Below, one piece after another: positions 7,051 through 15,115 of a DNA stretch of 16,243 nucleotides. The translations under genes and the position numbers were made by a program. Position 1 is the stretch's first letter, and each line of letters opens with the position of its first letter. The stretch comes from an uncultured Bacteroidales bacterium (lineage in GTDB: Bacteria > Bacteroidota > Bacteroidia > Bacteroidales > WCHB1-69), in assembly GCA_937901455.1 (NCBI GenBank), contig CALDIA010000166.1:1-16243 (forward strand). The letters run 5' to 3'. The notes under the pieces are model-generated. The model did no database searches. It worked only from the letters and a program-made list of their open reading frames with translations, and was not told where the DNA came from.

Positions 7051-7941
7051 CTATTGGGCGGATTTTTCTTTGGCGGGTTCCTCAGGATAAGGGCAGGTGG
7101 GGTAGTTGGTTCTGACAAAGGAATAAATGAGCAGACCCAAGCCCAGGAGAATAGCAGGAATGCTGAGCCACTGTCCATTGTTGAGTACGTGGCCCACTTC
7201 GCTGGGAACTTGCACCTCCTTGAAAAACTCGATGATAAAGCGTGCTATGAAAATGACTGTCAGGGTAATGCCAGAAGTCCGGCCAGCAGCCACTTTGCCC
7301 TTGGCGAATTTGAAATAGTAGATAGTCAGGCAGGCGAAGAGTGTCAGATAAACGATAGCTTCGTATATCTGGGCGGGGTGGCGGAAAGTGCCCGCAATGC
7401 CAAAGCCCCCAAGGGTGAAGTCAAAAGCCCAGGGTACATCCGTAATCTTACCTACAATCTCATGGTTCATCAGATTGCCACAACGCACAAGTCCGGCGGC
7501 TATAGGCACAGCAATGGCCAAACGATCAAGCAACCACAAAAAGCTGATCTTGTGACGCCACGTGTAATAGATGACAAAGAGGATGATGGCAATCACACCG
7601 CCATGGCTTGCCAGCCCCTGATAACCCACAAAGTGCCCGTCTTGAATGGGCAGGATAATCTCCAAGGGATTTGTGATAAACATCTTCGGTTCGTAAAACA
7701 GGAAATGCCCCAGCCGAAGACCCACAATAGTCCATAAGATTGTCCAAAACGATATCTTATCGAGCAGGGTTTGTGAAAGATGCTCTGTCTTAAAAATATG
7801 CTGAAGAGTATAATAAGCCAAGAGGAAGCCGACGGCCAAGAAGATGCCATACCAACGCACCTCCAAAGATCCAAGATGAAAGGCTACGGGGTCAACTGTC
7901 CAAGTAATCGTACATAATATCTGATAAAATAAGGTATTCAT
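7051..7941 (-). CDS. lgt: Prolipoprotein diacylglyceryl transferase
   Basis: Lgt moves diacylglycerol from phosphatidylglycerol to the lipobox cysteine of prelipoproteins, the first step of lipoprotein maturation, in the inner membrane. The 296 residues include about seven hydrophobic segments. Family motifs are visible: VRWYGIFLAVGF near 28-39, GLASHGG (109-115, with the conserved His), the Lgt signature LVRCGNLMNHEIVG (151-164, with Arg153, Asn156 and Glu161), RHPAQIYEA (187-195) and FIARFIIEFF near the end. The signature has Cys where most members have Ile or Ala (RCGN), which is probably tolerated. ATG 7941 lies about 20 bp from its own -7 box, and the phosphoesterase gene follows in the same operon. 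It ends in TAG, showing that TAG is a real stop in this organism. Confidence 0.95.
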   Translation of the reverse strand: MNTLFYQILCTITWTVDPVAFHLGSLEVRWYGIFLAVGFLLAYYTLQHIFKTEHLSQTLLDKISFWTILWTIVGLRLGHFLFYEPKMFITNPLEIILPIQDGHFVGYQGLASHGGVIAIILFVIYYTWRHKISFLWLLDRLAIAVPIAAGLVRCGNLMNHEIVGKITDVPWAFDFTLGGFGIAGTFRHPAQIYEAIVYLTLFACLTIYYFKFAKGKVAAGRTSGITLTVIFIARFIIEFFKEVQVPSEVGHVLNNGQWLSIPAILLGLGLLIYSFVRTNYPTCPYPEEPAKEKSAQ

Positions 7942-7961
7942 AGAAACAAAAATTTAGGCTG

Positions 7962-7969
7962 CAAAGATA
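7962..7969 (-). promoter_or_regulatory. -7 promoter box for lgt
   Basis: On the minus strand this reads TATCTTTG, followed by CA, an exact TAnnTTTG box in the 35-bp gap between the M20 stop and the lgt start. No good -33 TTTG is seen upstream. The predicted leader is only about 14 nt. It suggests that lgt and the phosphoesterase gene are transcribed separately from the suf-rlmH-M20 run. Confidence 0.6.
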
Positions 7970-7976
7970 GTGTTTT

Positions 7977-9113
7977 TTATTGGAATGAGGTTTTTTGTAT
8001 TGTAGCAGACAGTAGTTGATAGAAGATATTGATACCCAAAGGGATAATTTGATCAGGAAAGTCAAAGTCGGGATGGTGCAATGGGGGTTGTTGCTCGCCG
8101 GAACCGAGTCCGAAGAGCACACCGGGGTATTGTTGCGTCAGCAGCCCAAAGTCCTCGCCCCAAGAGAAGGGCACCTCCTTGTTGACATAGGGATAGTGAA
8201 TGGTTTCGCACACCTGGCGGAGGAGGTTCACCGTATCAGGATCATTGTTGGAGGCGGCGAAGTACTCTTTCCAGCTCACATGGTGTTGGAGACGATATCG
8301 GGAAGCTTCCTGCTGGGCCACCTGCTCCACAAAGGCTTTGGTCGCTTGCAGCAGGCTGTCGTCCTTAGCTCTGACAGTGAAGCGCAGGACGGCGTCGCCT
8401 GCGGCGACGCCGTAGGCTGGCTCGCCCACACGAAACTCTATCAGTGTAGCAATGCGATAGTCGTTGCGCTGCATGTCATATTGGCATAGAGACAGCAATT
8501 TGTCGGTAATGGCAATGGCAGCCGGATATGGGGAAATGCCATTCAACGGCTCTGCTGCATGGGCAGTCTTCCCGTGCAACTCAATGTCGCAACTAATCAC
8601 AGAGCAAGTGAAACTACCTGCACGGCAAGTGACCACCCCCAAAGGAATGCCGGGAATATTGTGAAGGGCAAAGACCCGGTCAGGCTTATAGTCCCTCATG
8701 AAACCTGATGCCAGCAATTGGGCGGCCCCTTCACCAGTCTCCTCGGAACCTTGGAAAAAAAGCAACACCTTGCCAGCGGGCAAAGGATTCCCGCACAAAC
8801 GCTCGGCGAGACCCAAAAGGATAGTAGCGTGCCCATCGTGACCACATTTGTGGGAAACACCATCTTGTAATGACCGATATGGCAAGTCCATCGTTTCACG
8901 CACCCGTACCGCGTCAAAGTCACTACGGACCAGAACCACAGGACCATGGCCAAAGTCATATTCCGCTACCAAATGGTGAGCATCTGCAATGGTGTGGATG
9001 GCTGTAGGATGCAGCGTCTGCAAAACCTGACGTATGTAAGCACTGGTTTGGCACTCCATACCGGAGGGCTCAGCAATGCGGTGCAGGTCGTGACGAATCT
9101 GTGCGTAATCCAT
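7977..9113 (-). CDS. M20-family amidohydrolase (HipO/IAA-amino-acid hydrolase-like)
   Basis: This 378-residue zinc amidohydrolase is of the M20D type, which removes acyl groups from amino acids or cleaves small amides. Catalytic-domain features are present: VRSDFDAV (about 62-69), SHKCGHDGHA (87-96, the Cys and His metal ligands and the general Asp), GSEETGEGA (the Glu pair near 124-125), ALHNIPG (His about 151) and a late LHHPDFDF with the final His ligand. The dimerisation domain (HGKTAHAAEP) lies between. The physiological substrate is unknown. The frame opens with TTG codons at 9125 and 9122, but ATG 9113 gives the better family-like N terminus (MDYAQIRHDLHRI). It starts 16 nt after the rlmH stop and has no visible promoter, so it is the last gene of the suf-rlmH run. 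There is no signal peptide. Confidence 0.9.
   Translation of the reverse strand: MDYAQIRHDLHRIAEPSGMECQTSAYIRQVLQTLHPTAIHTIADAHHLVAEYDFGHGPVVLVRSDFDAVRVRETMDLPYRSLQDGVSHKCGHDGHATILLGLAERLCGNPLPAGKVLLFFQGSEETGEGAAQLLASGFMRDYKPDRVFALHNIPGIPLGVVTCRAGSFTCSVISCDIELHGKTAHAAEPLNGISPYPAAIAITDKLLSLCQYDMQRNDYRIATLIEFRVGEPAYGVAAGDAVLRFTVRAKDDSLLQATKAFVEQVAQQEASRYRLQHHVSWKEYFAASNNDPDTVNLLRQVCETIHYPYVNKEVPFSWGEDFGLLTQQYPGVLFGLGSGEQQPPLHHPDFDFPDQIIPLGINIFYQLLSATIQKTSFQ
8389..8413. repeat. Perfect 11-bp inverted repeat inside the M20 gene
   Basis: ACGGCGTCGCC (8389-8399) and its exact complement GGCGACGCCGT (8403-8413) flank a 3-nt loop. The hairpin is very GC-rich and lies inside the coding sequence, where it encodes a YGVAAGDAV stretch at a place where the family normally has sequence. 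No T-run follows on either strand, so it is not a standard terminator. Confidence 0.85.
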
Positions 9114-9129
9114 CTGTCTCAACAATATT

Positions 9130-9600
9130 TCAATGGTGATAAGGCTCGCCTTTCAAAATGGTGAAGGCACGATAGAGCTGTTCGGCAAAGATAACACGGG
9201 TCATAATGTGCGGAAAAGTCAACTGCGACAGGGCTATCTTGGCATTCTGACGGGCATATACATCTCCCGAAAACCCGTAGGCACCCCCAATCACAAAGAC
9301 CAAGTTCTTCACACCGCTGAGCATGTGCGACTGAATATAGTTGGCAAAACCTTGGGAAGTGAACTCCTTCCCACGTTCATCCAAGAGCACTACATAGTCG
9401 GAGGGGTCGATTTTCTTAAGGATAAGCTCACCCTCGCGTTTGCGCTGCTCGTCTTGCGACATGGCCTTCGTGTTTTTCAAATAAGGTATGGCCACCGGCT
9501 CGTAAGGGATGTAGAAGCGAATCTTTTGGGTATAATCCTGTATGGCATCTTCAAACATATGCCCATCCGGTTTCCCGATCCATATCAGTTTGATTTTCAT
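9130..9600 (-). CDS. rlmH: 23S rRNA pseudouridine-1915 N3-methyltransferase
   Basis: RlmH is a small SPOUT-class (trefoil-knot) enzyme that uses S-adenosylmethionine to methylate pseudouridine 1915 in helix 69 of 23S rRNA, at the subunit interface. From ATG 9600 it is 156 residues, the usual family length. The same frame extends to TTG 9612, but MKIKLIWIGK is the conventional start. Diagnostic features are LKNTKAMSQDEQRKREGELI, VVLLDERGKEF, the SAM-binding LVFVIGGAYGFS, and the knot C terminus LTFPHIMTRVIFAEQLYRAF ending in EPYHH. The C terminus lacks the one or two residues often found after the final histidines. It sits 8 nt after the sufD stop and 16 nt before the M20 start, within one operon. 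Confidence 0.95.
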   Translation of the reverse strand: MKIKLIWIGKPDGHMFEDAIQDYTQKIRFYIPYEPVAIPYLKNTKAMSQDEQRKREGELILKKIDPSDYVVLLDERGKEFTSQGFANYIQSHMLSGVKNLVFVIGGAYGFSGDVYARQNAKIALSQLTFPHIMTRVIFAEQLYRAFTILKGEPYHH

Positions 9601-9608
9601 TTCAATAG

Positions 9609-10847
9609 TCAAATCTTGGAAGGGTCAATAGGAAAGACAAAATCACGCTGGTCGGCATTGGAGAGCATACACTGGTCGCAAATGGTCAACTCGCCGTTCA
9701 GACGGCGTTGCACCATATCGCCCAAACGTTCTTGCAGGGCTGAGATTTCCACAACGTTGACTATCTCATTTGCAAAGGCGAACATCAGGAGCTTGCGAGC
9801 ATTATGGGCACTGATGCCACGGGAACGGAGGTAAAAGAGTGCTTCATCGTCCAACTGTCCCACTGTGGCGCCATGGCTACACTGCACATCATCGGCATAG
9901 ATTTCCAGAAAGGGGGTCGTGTTGACACGTGCCTTGTCGGTAAGCTGTATATTGCGGTTGGTCTGAAAGGCGGCTGTGCGTTGCGCATCGGGATACACCA
10001 CCACATGACCATGGAACCCAGCCTCCGCCTCATCGTCAGCAATGCCCTTGTACAACTGATGGCTGGTGCAATCGGTGGCCCGATGGTGTACCTTGATGCG
10101 GTTCTCACATTGCTGCGACTTGTCCACTAAGTATAATCCGTAGAGCTGCACGTCTGCAAACGGTTCACACAAATCTACCTGTATATTGTTCTGGATATAA
10201 CCCGCATTGAAAGTGATGGTGTTGGACAAAAAATGGGAATGCCCTTCCTGATGCACATACAGATGGTTGAAGAGCAACGACTCTTTCTCCTTGTTTTCTG
10301 TCTTGTAATAGTGCAACTGGGCATTTTCCGCCATAAACACTTCCGTCACCACATTCAAGAACGTATGGGCATAGCGCACAGAATCATCGCACTGTATCAG
10401 CGACATCTCTGCATTCTTGCCCACATACACCACATGGCGGTTCTGCACCAGCAGGTCACTTTGAGCATCCACAATAGAGATGATTTGAAAGGGCACCTGT
10501 ACCCGCATATTGTCGGGCACATAGATGAAGACACCATCGGTATATTGTTGCTCGTTGAGAAGGGTTAGCTCATCCTTTTCGGCTTGTTGGAAGGCATTGT
10601 GACAACGCTCTATAATCTCGGGATACCGCTGGATAGCGACCTTCAAACTACCAATGACAACGCCGTTGTCCAGGGTAATGAGCGGTTTCTGGTCGTGAAC
10701 AAACCACCCGTTTAGCATGGGCAGGGTGACAGTCTCGAGATTCCAGATCTGGCATTTGAAAACCTCCTCAATAGGGCGATAAGGACAGGGCTCGGCCTGG
10801 GTGGTATAGCGGGGCAATTGCTGGATATAGTAATTTTCAGGCTTCAT
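9609..10847 (-). CDS. sufD: Fe-S cluster assembly protein SufD
   Basis: SufD is a scaffold subunit of the SufBCD complex, which builds Fe-S clusters in the cytoplasm. The 412-residue protein has the beta-helix core of the SufB/SufD family. The conserved C-terminal block is clear: TTPFLEIYADDVQCSHG with Cys323-Ser-His-Gly, then TVGQLDDEALFYLRSRGIS. A CxxC (Cys390, Cys393) lies near the C terminus. The length and the N terminus (YYIQQLPRYTTQAEPCPYRP) fit Bacteroidales SufD rather than SufB, which is longer. The start codon directly abuts the sufC stop, implying translational coupling. sufB and sufS, usually adjacent in this phylum, are not here; rlmH follows instead. Confidence 0.92.
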   Translation of the reverse strand: MKPENYYIQQLPRYTTQAEPCPYRPIEEVFKCQIWNLETVTLPMLNGWFVHDQKPLITLDNGVVIGSLKVAIQRYPEIIERCHNAFQQAEKDELTLLNEQQYTDGVFIYVPDNMRVQVPFQIISIVDAQSDLLVQNRHVVYVGKNAEMSLIQCDDSVRYAHTFLNVVTEVFMAENAQLHYYKTENKEKESLLFNHLYVHQEGHSHFLSNTITFNAGYIQNNIQVDLCEPFADVQLYGLYLVDKSQQCENRIKVHHRATDCTSHQLYKGIADDEAEAGFHGHVVVYPDAQRTAAFQTNRNIQLTDKARVNTTPFLEIYADDVQCSHGATVGQLDDEALFYLRSRGISAHNARKLLMFAFANEIVNVVEISALQERLGDMVQRRLNGELTICDQCMLSNADQRDFVFPIDPSKI

Positions 10848-11612
10848 TTACAAGGCTTTTTGGTTTTCATATTCTTCTTTAATCCAGTCGTAGCCGCGTT
10901 GCTCCAGTTCCAGCGCAAGCTCTTTAGTGCCTGTCTTCACAATCCGGCCGTCAAAGAGCACGTGCACCACATCGGGCACGATGTAGTCCAGCAGGCGCTG
11001 ATAGTGGGTAATCACGATGCAGGCGTTTTCCGGGGTTTTAAGATGATTGACACCATTGGCCACAATGCGCAGCGCATCAATATCAAGGCCTGAGTCCGTC
11101 TCGTCCAAAATGGCGAGCGTGGGTTCCAACATGGCCATCTGGAAAATCTCATTGCGTTTTTTCTCACCGCCAGAAAAACCTTCATTCACGGAGCGGTTGC
11201 TCAGCTTGTCGGTCAGTTCAACCACCTTCTGCTTCTCATTCATCAGTCGAAGAAACTGGGCACCATTGAGTGGATCCAACCCTCTGTATTCACGAATCTC
11301 ATTGAGAGCGGTACGCATGAAGTTGGCAATGCTCACCCCAGGAATCTCCACTGGATACTGAAAACCGATAAAGATGCCCTCGCGGGCCCGGTCCTCAATC
11401 GACATGCTCAACAAGTCTTTGTCTTTGTAGGTAATGCGCCCCTCTGTCACCTCATACCCCTCCTTGCCAGCAATCACCGACGCCAAGGTGCTCTTGCCTG
11501 TCCCGTTAGGGCCCATAATCGCATGGACCTCGCCAGCATTCACCACGAGATCAACACCTTTCAATATCTCTCTTCCCTTAATGGATACATGTAAATTCTC
11601 TATTCTAAGCAT
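10848..11612 (-). CDS. sufC: Fe-S cluster assembly ATPase SufC
   Basis: SufC is the ABC-type ATPase of the SufBCD complex; it drives the conformational change in SufB-SufD that allows cluster assembly. The 254 residues contain Walker A GPNGTGKST (34-42), a Q-loop (FQYPVEIPG), the ABC signature FSGGEKKR, Walker B LAILDETDSGLD and the H-loop VITHYQRLL. The ETDSGLDIDAL form and the SGGEKKRNEIFQMAM context are specific to SufC. There is no membrane domain, as expected. It is the first gene of its operon, starting about 27 bp from a minus-strand -7 box, and is divergent from the helicase gene. Confidence 0.96.
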   Translation of the reverse strand: MLRIENLHVSIKGREILKGVDLVVNAGEVHAIMGPNGTGKSTLASVIAGKEGYEVTEGRITYKDKDLLSMSIEDRAREGIFIGFQYPVEIPGVSIANFMRTALNEIREYRGLDPLNGAQFLRLMNEKQKVVELTDKLSNRSVNEGFSGGEKKRNEIFQMAMLEPTLAILDETDSGLDIDALRIVANGVNHLKTPENACIVITHYQRLLDYIVPDVVHVLFDGRIVKTGTKELALELEQRGYDWIKEEYENQKAL

Positions 11613-11638
11613 ATTTTATCTTGTAAAAAATGAAAGTG

Positions 11639-11646
11639 CAAAAGTA
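11639..11646 (-). promoter_or_regulatory. -7 promoter box for the sufC-sufD-rlmH-M20 operon
   Basis: On the minus strand this reads TACTTTTG, followed by CAC. The nearest upstream TTTG (11672-11675 on the plus strand, as CAAA) is too far away, about 25 bp, to be a normal -33 element. The leader is about 20 nt. The box sits back to back with the promoter of the helicase gene. Confidence 0.6.
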
Positions 11647-11659
11647 TAAAAAAAGGCGG

Positions 11660-11688
11660 TTGCTTTTCCGACAAAATGCGTATTTTTG
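11660..11688 (+). promoter_or_regulatory. Promoter for the helicase-nuclease gene
   Basis: TTG at 11660-11662 and TATTTTTG at 11681-11688 are 18 bp apart, a good match to the Bacteroidota promoter. The -7 box overlaps the first codons of the longest possible reading frame (ATG 11676). This argues that translation really starts downstream, at ATG 11712, with a leader of about 16 nt. Confidence 0.65.
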
Positions 11689-11711
11689 CTTCCCTAAAAA
11701 AAGACACGTCT

Positions 11712-14700
11712 ATGTTCACAACCTATGCAGCCTCTGCCGGATCAGGAAAAACTTTCAGCCTGGTAATTGAATACCTCACCATCTGCTTCAAGAACCTTAT
11801 TGGAACCACGCAATCCAATGAGCAGACATTGCGGAAAGACTTCCGAAGCATCTTGGCTATGACATTCACTGTCAATGCCGCCTCTGAGATGAAGACTCGT
11901 ATCTTGGATGTGCTACGCACCATGGCCTTCGCCACCCCCGGCGTCCCTTTCGACCCCTATGAGGAATACTATGCCAAGCTCGCCGAGAGGCTCTTCGCTG
12001 AACAACAACTTCTGACTGACGAGGAGAAGCGGAAACGCATCCGCGAAACTGCCCTCCTGCAACTACAACACATCCTCTACGACTACGACAGTTTCTCCGT
12101 GACCACCCTCGACAGCTTCTTCCAACGCATCATCCGCTCCTCTGCCCTCCGCATGGGCTTACATCTTAACTACAGCGTAGAAATCGAACTGGATGAGTTC
12201 TTCCATCAGGTGGTAGAACAGGTAGTGGACAATCTCCGCAAAAACGACCCCTTCTCGCAACGTGTCCTCAAAATGCTGAACAACGAACTGGAAGATACCG
12301 GGAAAAGCAATGTCATCGCACAACTCACCGATACCCTGTCGCTGCTTTACAAAAACACCGAGGAAAATTACGAGTTCCTGAAAAGCCTTGAACTGCTCGA
12401 CAAAAACGATTTTGAGAAACAGATTGCCCACTGGCGCACCTTTGTGTTCCAGACCATTCCTGCAGAATTGGAAAGTACCATTGCCCAGCACGCTAAGCAA
12501 ATACTGAAAGCCCTATGCGATGACCGAGGCATTCTGAAAGAGAATGTATCAAAAAATGTTTACAATTGGGTTGAAAAGTTGGCCAACGACCCAAGTATCC
12601 TCCTTCTGCACAACAAGGAAAAACGGAAATCCAACCAAACTAATATCCAAAAGTTACACGAGGAAAGATACATGAACAAAGGTGGCGTCATGGACGGGCC
12701 ATCCACGAATATCATTGCCGAAAGTATAGCCAAAATCATTGAGTGGCAACAGACAAGCCTGAAAAAATATCACGACGGCCGCTTATTGTTGAAGACGGCT
12801 GAAAAGTTGCTGATCATCTTTGACGTGCAGCACTTAATGGAGGAGGTGAAAAGCACCCAAACTCTCTTCTTCCTGGCCGAGTCTAACATCAAAATTCACG
12901 AAGAGCTGATGAAATCGGGCACAGACACTCCGCCCATTTACGAAAAATTGGGATTCAATCACTTCTTTGTAGATGAGTTCCAGGATACCTCGCGCATGCA
13001 ATGGGACAATCTGAAACCGCTCATCCAAAACAACGCCATCGATCAGAACGGCAGCGCCATCCTCTTCGGCGATGTCAAGCAAGCCATCTACCGCTGGCGT
13101 GGCGGCGACTCGCGCATCCTTTTCGACTTGTCGGACTTCAACCGACAGCTTAACAGTCCTTTCGGTTTCCGCACCCTCGACCAAGCGCATTTCAACACCG
13201 TTCCTTTGGATGTCAATTACAGAAGTCTTGAGAAAGTGGTAACTTTTAATAATGCGTTTTTTAAAAAATATGCAGACAACCTCTCCTTAGGGGAATACTA
13301 TAAAGAAGTAGAGCAGAAAGTCAAGCATAAGGAGCCAGGACTGGTGCAGGTATTCCTCCATGAGAAACCCGCCAAGGATGATAAAACCGATGCACCACGA
13401 CCTTTTAGGGGCTCGCTCCCGGAATCGCACCAGGGACTTGACGCGTATATTCTGGACAACTATCCGGAGCTTGCCCCCAGTGAATATGAATTGCTGTATG
13501 CTGTGCGTGACGCCATCGCCCGCGGCTACTCCTGCAGCGACATCCTCATCCTCTACCGCAGTAATGCCAACTGCGAAGCAACAGCCGCTTTGCTGATGGC
13601 CGCAGGCATCCCTGTAGAAACCAAGAATTCCCTGTTGCTGCACAGCGCCCCTGAAGTGCAACTCATCATCAAGACCCTCCAACTATTGCTCAACCCCAAG
13701 GACCTCTCCGCACAAGCCGCCATCTTGATGGCACTGACCCAACTCCCCAACGCCATCATCCCTGCCGACACTAAAACCTCCATTCCCAAAAGGTTTATCC
13801 AATTGGACAACAAAGAGGCTGACACTTTCCAAAGCATCATCTCCGAAATCTTTGGCAAACGCATCCCCTTTGACAAATGGCAACACGAACCCCTTTACAT
13901 CCTCATTCAGAATATTATTCGACTCTATCATCTGGAACGGCTGGAGAGCCCCTTTGTCAACGACTTTAACGATTATGTTGCCAGCTATCTTAACAACAGA
14001 AAGGGCGATGTGGCGGCATTTCTGGAAAGATGGCAGTTCTTGATCGATAACGACAAGATGATCACTGTGCAGTCGCTGGCCAAACAAAACGCCATCCGCA
14101 TCATGACAGTACACAACTCCAAGGGACTTCAATACCCTGTGGTGATATATCACACCTCCGAACCCAAAGAAAAAGAAACCTCTTTCTGGACGAAAGACCT
14201 GACCGACACCAATGCAACACGTCCGCGCGTGGCTTTTCTGTCGGGAATGGGTTCCGAATTTGAAAACTCCTCTTTCGAAAAATCTTTCGATGAGGAAAAT
14301 AAAATCCGCATCAATGACGAGCTCAACATCGCCTACGTGGCCCACACCCGCGCAGAAGAATTGCTATACCTCATCTCCCCATTGATAAAGGACGTGGATA
14401 CCAACCAAAACAAATACCCTCTCTTCGTACAGCAGTTTGCCATGAACGCAAAAAGCGCAGATGGCGCACCCCTCTTTCAAACTGCCGATAGCAAAAAGAG
14501 AGTGTTTTGGCTGGGCGACATGGACTGGTGCAAGATTGACAAATCGCAAAGCAAAACCCAGACTCGTGTGGTCAATCCCCCCATGGTGGTTTCTGACTTT
14601 GGAAGCAGCAACATGATGGCTCCGGCAGGCATGTCGGAGGAAGACCCCCGCGCCATAGGCACACGCGTGCACAACTATCTGTCAGGCATTGTCGTCTTTC

Positions 14701-15044
14701 CGCAAAATTTAGACGAACTGGAACAGATGCTCTCTGAAGCACCTACAGAGATGCGCCCCTACCTGCGCAATTTCTTCCAACAAATCTTAAACGATGACGA
14801 GATGCGCCCCTTCTTCGGTCCCGAAGCCACCGTTTACAACGAAATATCCATCCTCTGCCCTGACGGGAATGTGAAACGTCCCGACAGAGTCTCCATCCTC
14901 AATGGCAACGTGCGCGTGTACGACTACAAAACTGGCCACGAAGACGAGCAATACAAACAACAAATAGAAGAATATTGCCAGCTGATACACAGCATGGGAT
15001 ACGAAAATGTACAGGGACGATTGATCTACTGGGACGCCTCATAG
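11712..15044 (+). CDS. AddA/RecB-like UvrD-family helicase-nuclease
   Basis: From ATG 11712 this is a 1,110-residue protein that combines a superfamily 1A helicase with a C-terminal PD-(D/E)XK nuclease, as in AddA and RecB, which process double-strand breaks for recombination. Helicase motifs appear in order: Walker A ASAGSGKT (7-14), Ia LAMTFTVNAA (~48), II VDEFQDTS (~419), III GDVKQAIYRWRGGD (~453), IV DVNYRS (~499), V TVHNSKGLQYP (~798) and VI AYVAHTRAEEL (~873). The nuclease domain has GTRVHNYL (~982), RPDRV (~1055), YDYKTG (Asp~1071, Lys~1073) and a downstream QQIEEYCQ, so it should be active. No AddB-type partner is adjacent, and the iron-staple cysteines expected in AddB are not here. 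Starting at ATG 11676 would place the -7 box inside the gene. The start at 11712 puts Walker A right at the N terminus, as in family members. Symbol withheld because the partner is unseen. Confidence 0.92.
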   Translation: MFTTYAASAGSGKTFSLVIEYLTICFKNLIGTTQSNEQTLRKDFRSILAMTFTVNAASEMKTRILDVLRTMAFATPGVPFDPYEEYYAKLAERLFAEQQLLTDEEKRKRIRETALLQLQHILYDYDSFSVTTLDSFFQRIIRSSALRMGLHLNYSVEIELDEFFHQVVEQVVDNLRKNDPFSQRVLKMLNNELEDTGKSNVIAQLTDTLSLLYKNTEENYEFLKSLELLDKNDFEKQIAHWRTFVFQTIPAELESTIAQHAKQILKALCDDRGILKENVSKNVYNWVEKLANDPSILLLHNKEKRKSNQTNIQKLHEERYMNKGGVMDGPSTNIIAESIAKIIEWQQTSLKKYHDGRLLLKTAEKLLIIFDVQHLMEEVKSTQTLFFLAESNIKIHEELMKSGTDTPPIYEKLGFNHFFVDEFQDTSRMQWDNLKPLIQNNAIDQNGSAILFGDVKQAIYRWRGGDSRILFDLSDFNRQLNSPFGFRTLDQAHFNTVPLDVNYRSLEKVVTFNNAFFKKYADNLSLGEYYKEVEQKVKHKEPGLVQVFLHEKPAKDDKTDAPRPFRGSLPESHQGLDAYILDNYPELAPSEYELLYAVRDAIARGYSCSDILILYRSNANCEATAALLMAAGIPVETKNSLLLHSAPEVQLIIKTLQLLLNPKDLSAQAAILMALTQLPNAIIPADTKTSIPKRFIQLDNKEADTFQSIISEIFGKRIPFDKWQHEPLYILIQNIIRLYHLERLESPFVNDFNDYVASYLNNRKGDVAAFLERWQFLIDNDKMITVQSLAKQNAIRIMTVHNSKGLQYPVVIYHTSEPKEKETSFWTKDLTDTNATRPRVAFLSGMGSEFENSSFEKSFDEENKIRINDELNIAYVAHTRAEELLYLISPLIKDVDTNQNKYPLFVQQFAMNAKSADGAPLFQTADSKKRVFWLGDMDWCKIDKSQSKTQTRVVNPPMVVSDFGSSNMMAPAGMSEEDPRAIGTRVHNYLSGIVVFPQNLDELEQMLSEAPTEMRPYLRNFFQQILNDDEMRPFFGPEATVYNEISILCPDGNVKRPDRVSILNGNVRVYDYKTGHEDEQYKQQIEEYCQLIHSMGYENVQGRLIYWDAS

Positions 15045-15076
15045 AATATCTACGTGGTTAATACATGAAAAAATTG

Positions 15077-15084
15077 TATTTTTG
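15077..15084 (+). promoter_or_regulatory. -7 promoter box for ileS
   Basis: TATTTTTG at 15077-15084, followed by CC, lies in the 71-bp gap between the helicase stop and ileS. No TTTG is found at the usual -33 position. The leader is about 25 nt. No terminator hairpin is seen between the two genes, so some readthrough is likely. Confidence 0.55.
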
Positions 15085-15115
15085 CCACTTCATTTTTTTA
15101 ACACCTTTTTGAAAT

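Noticed and set aside
7054..7737. 227-codon plus-strand reading frame opposite lgt
   Set aside because: Lies entirely antisense to a clear lgt gene and gives a low-complexity product without motifs.
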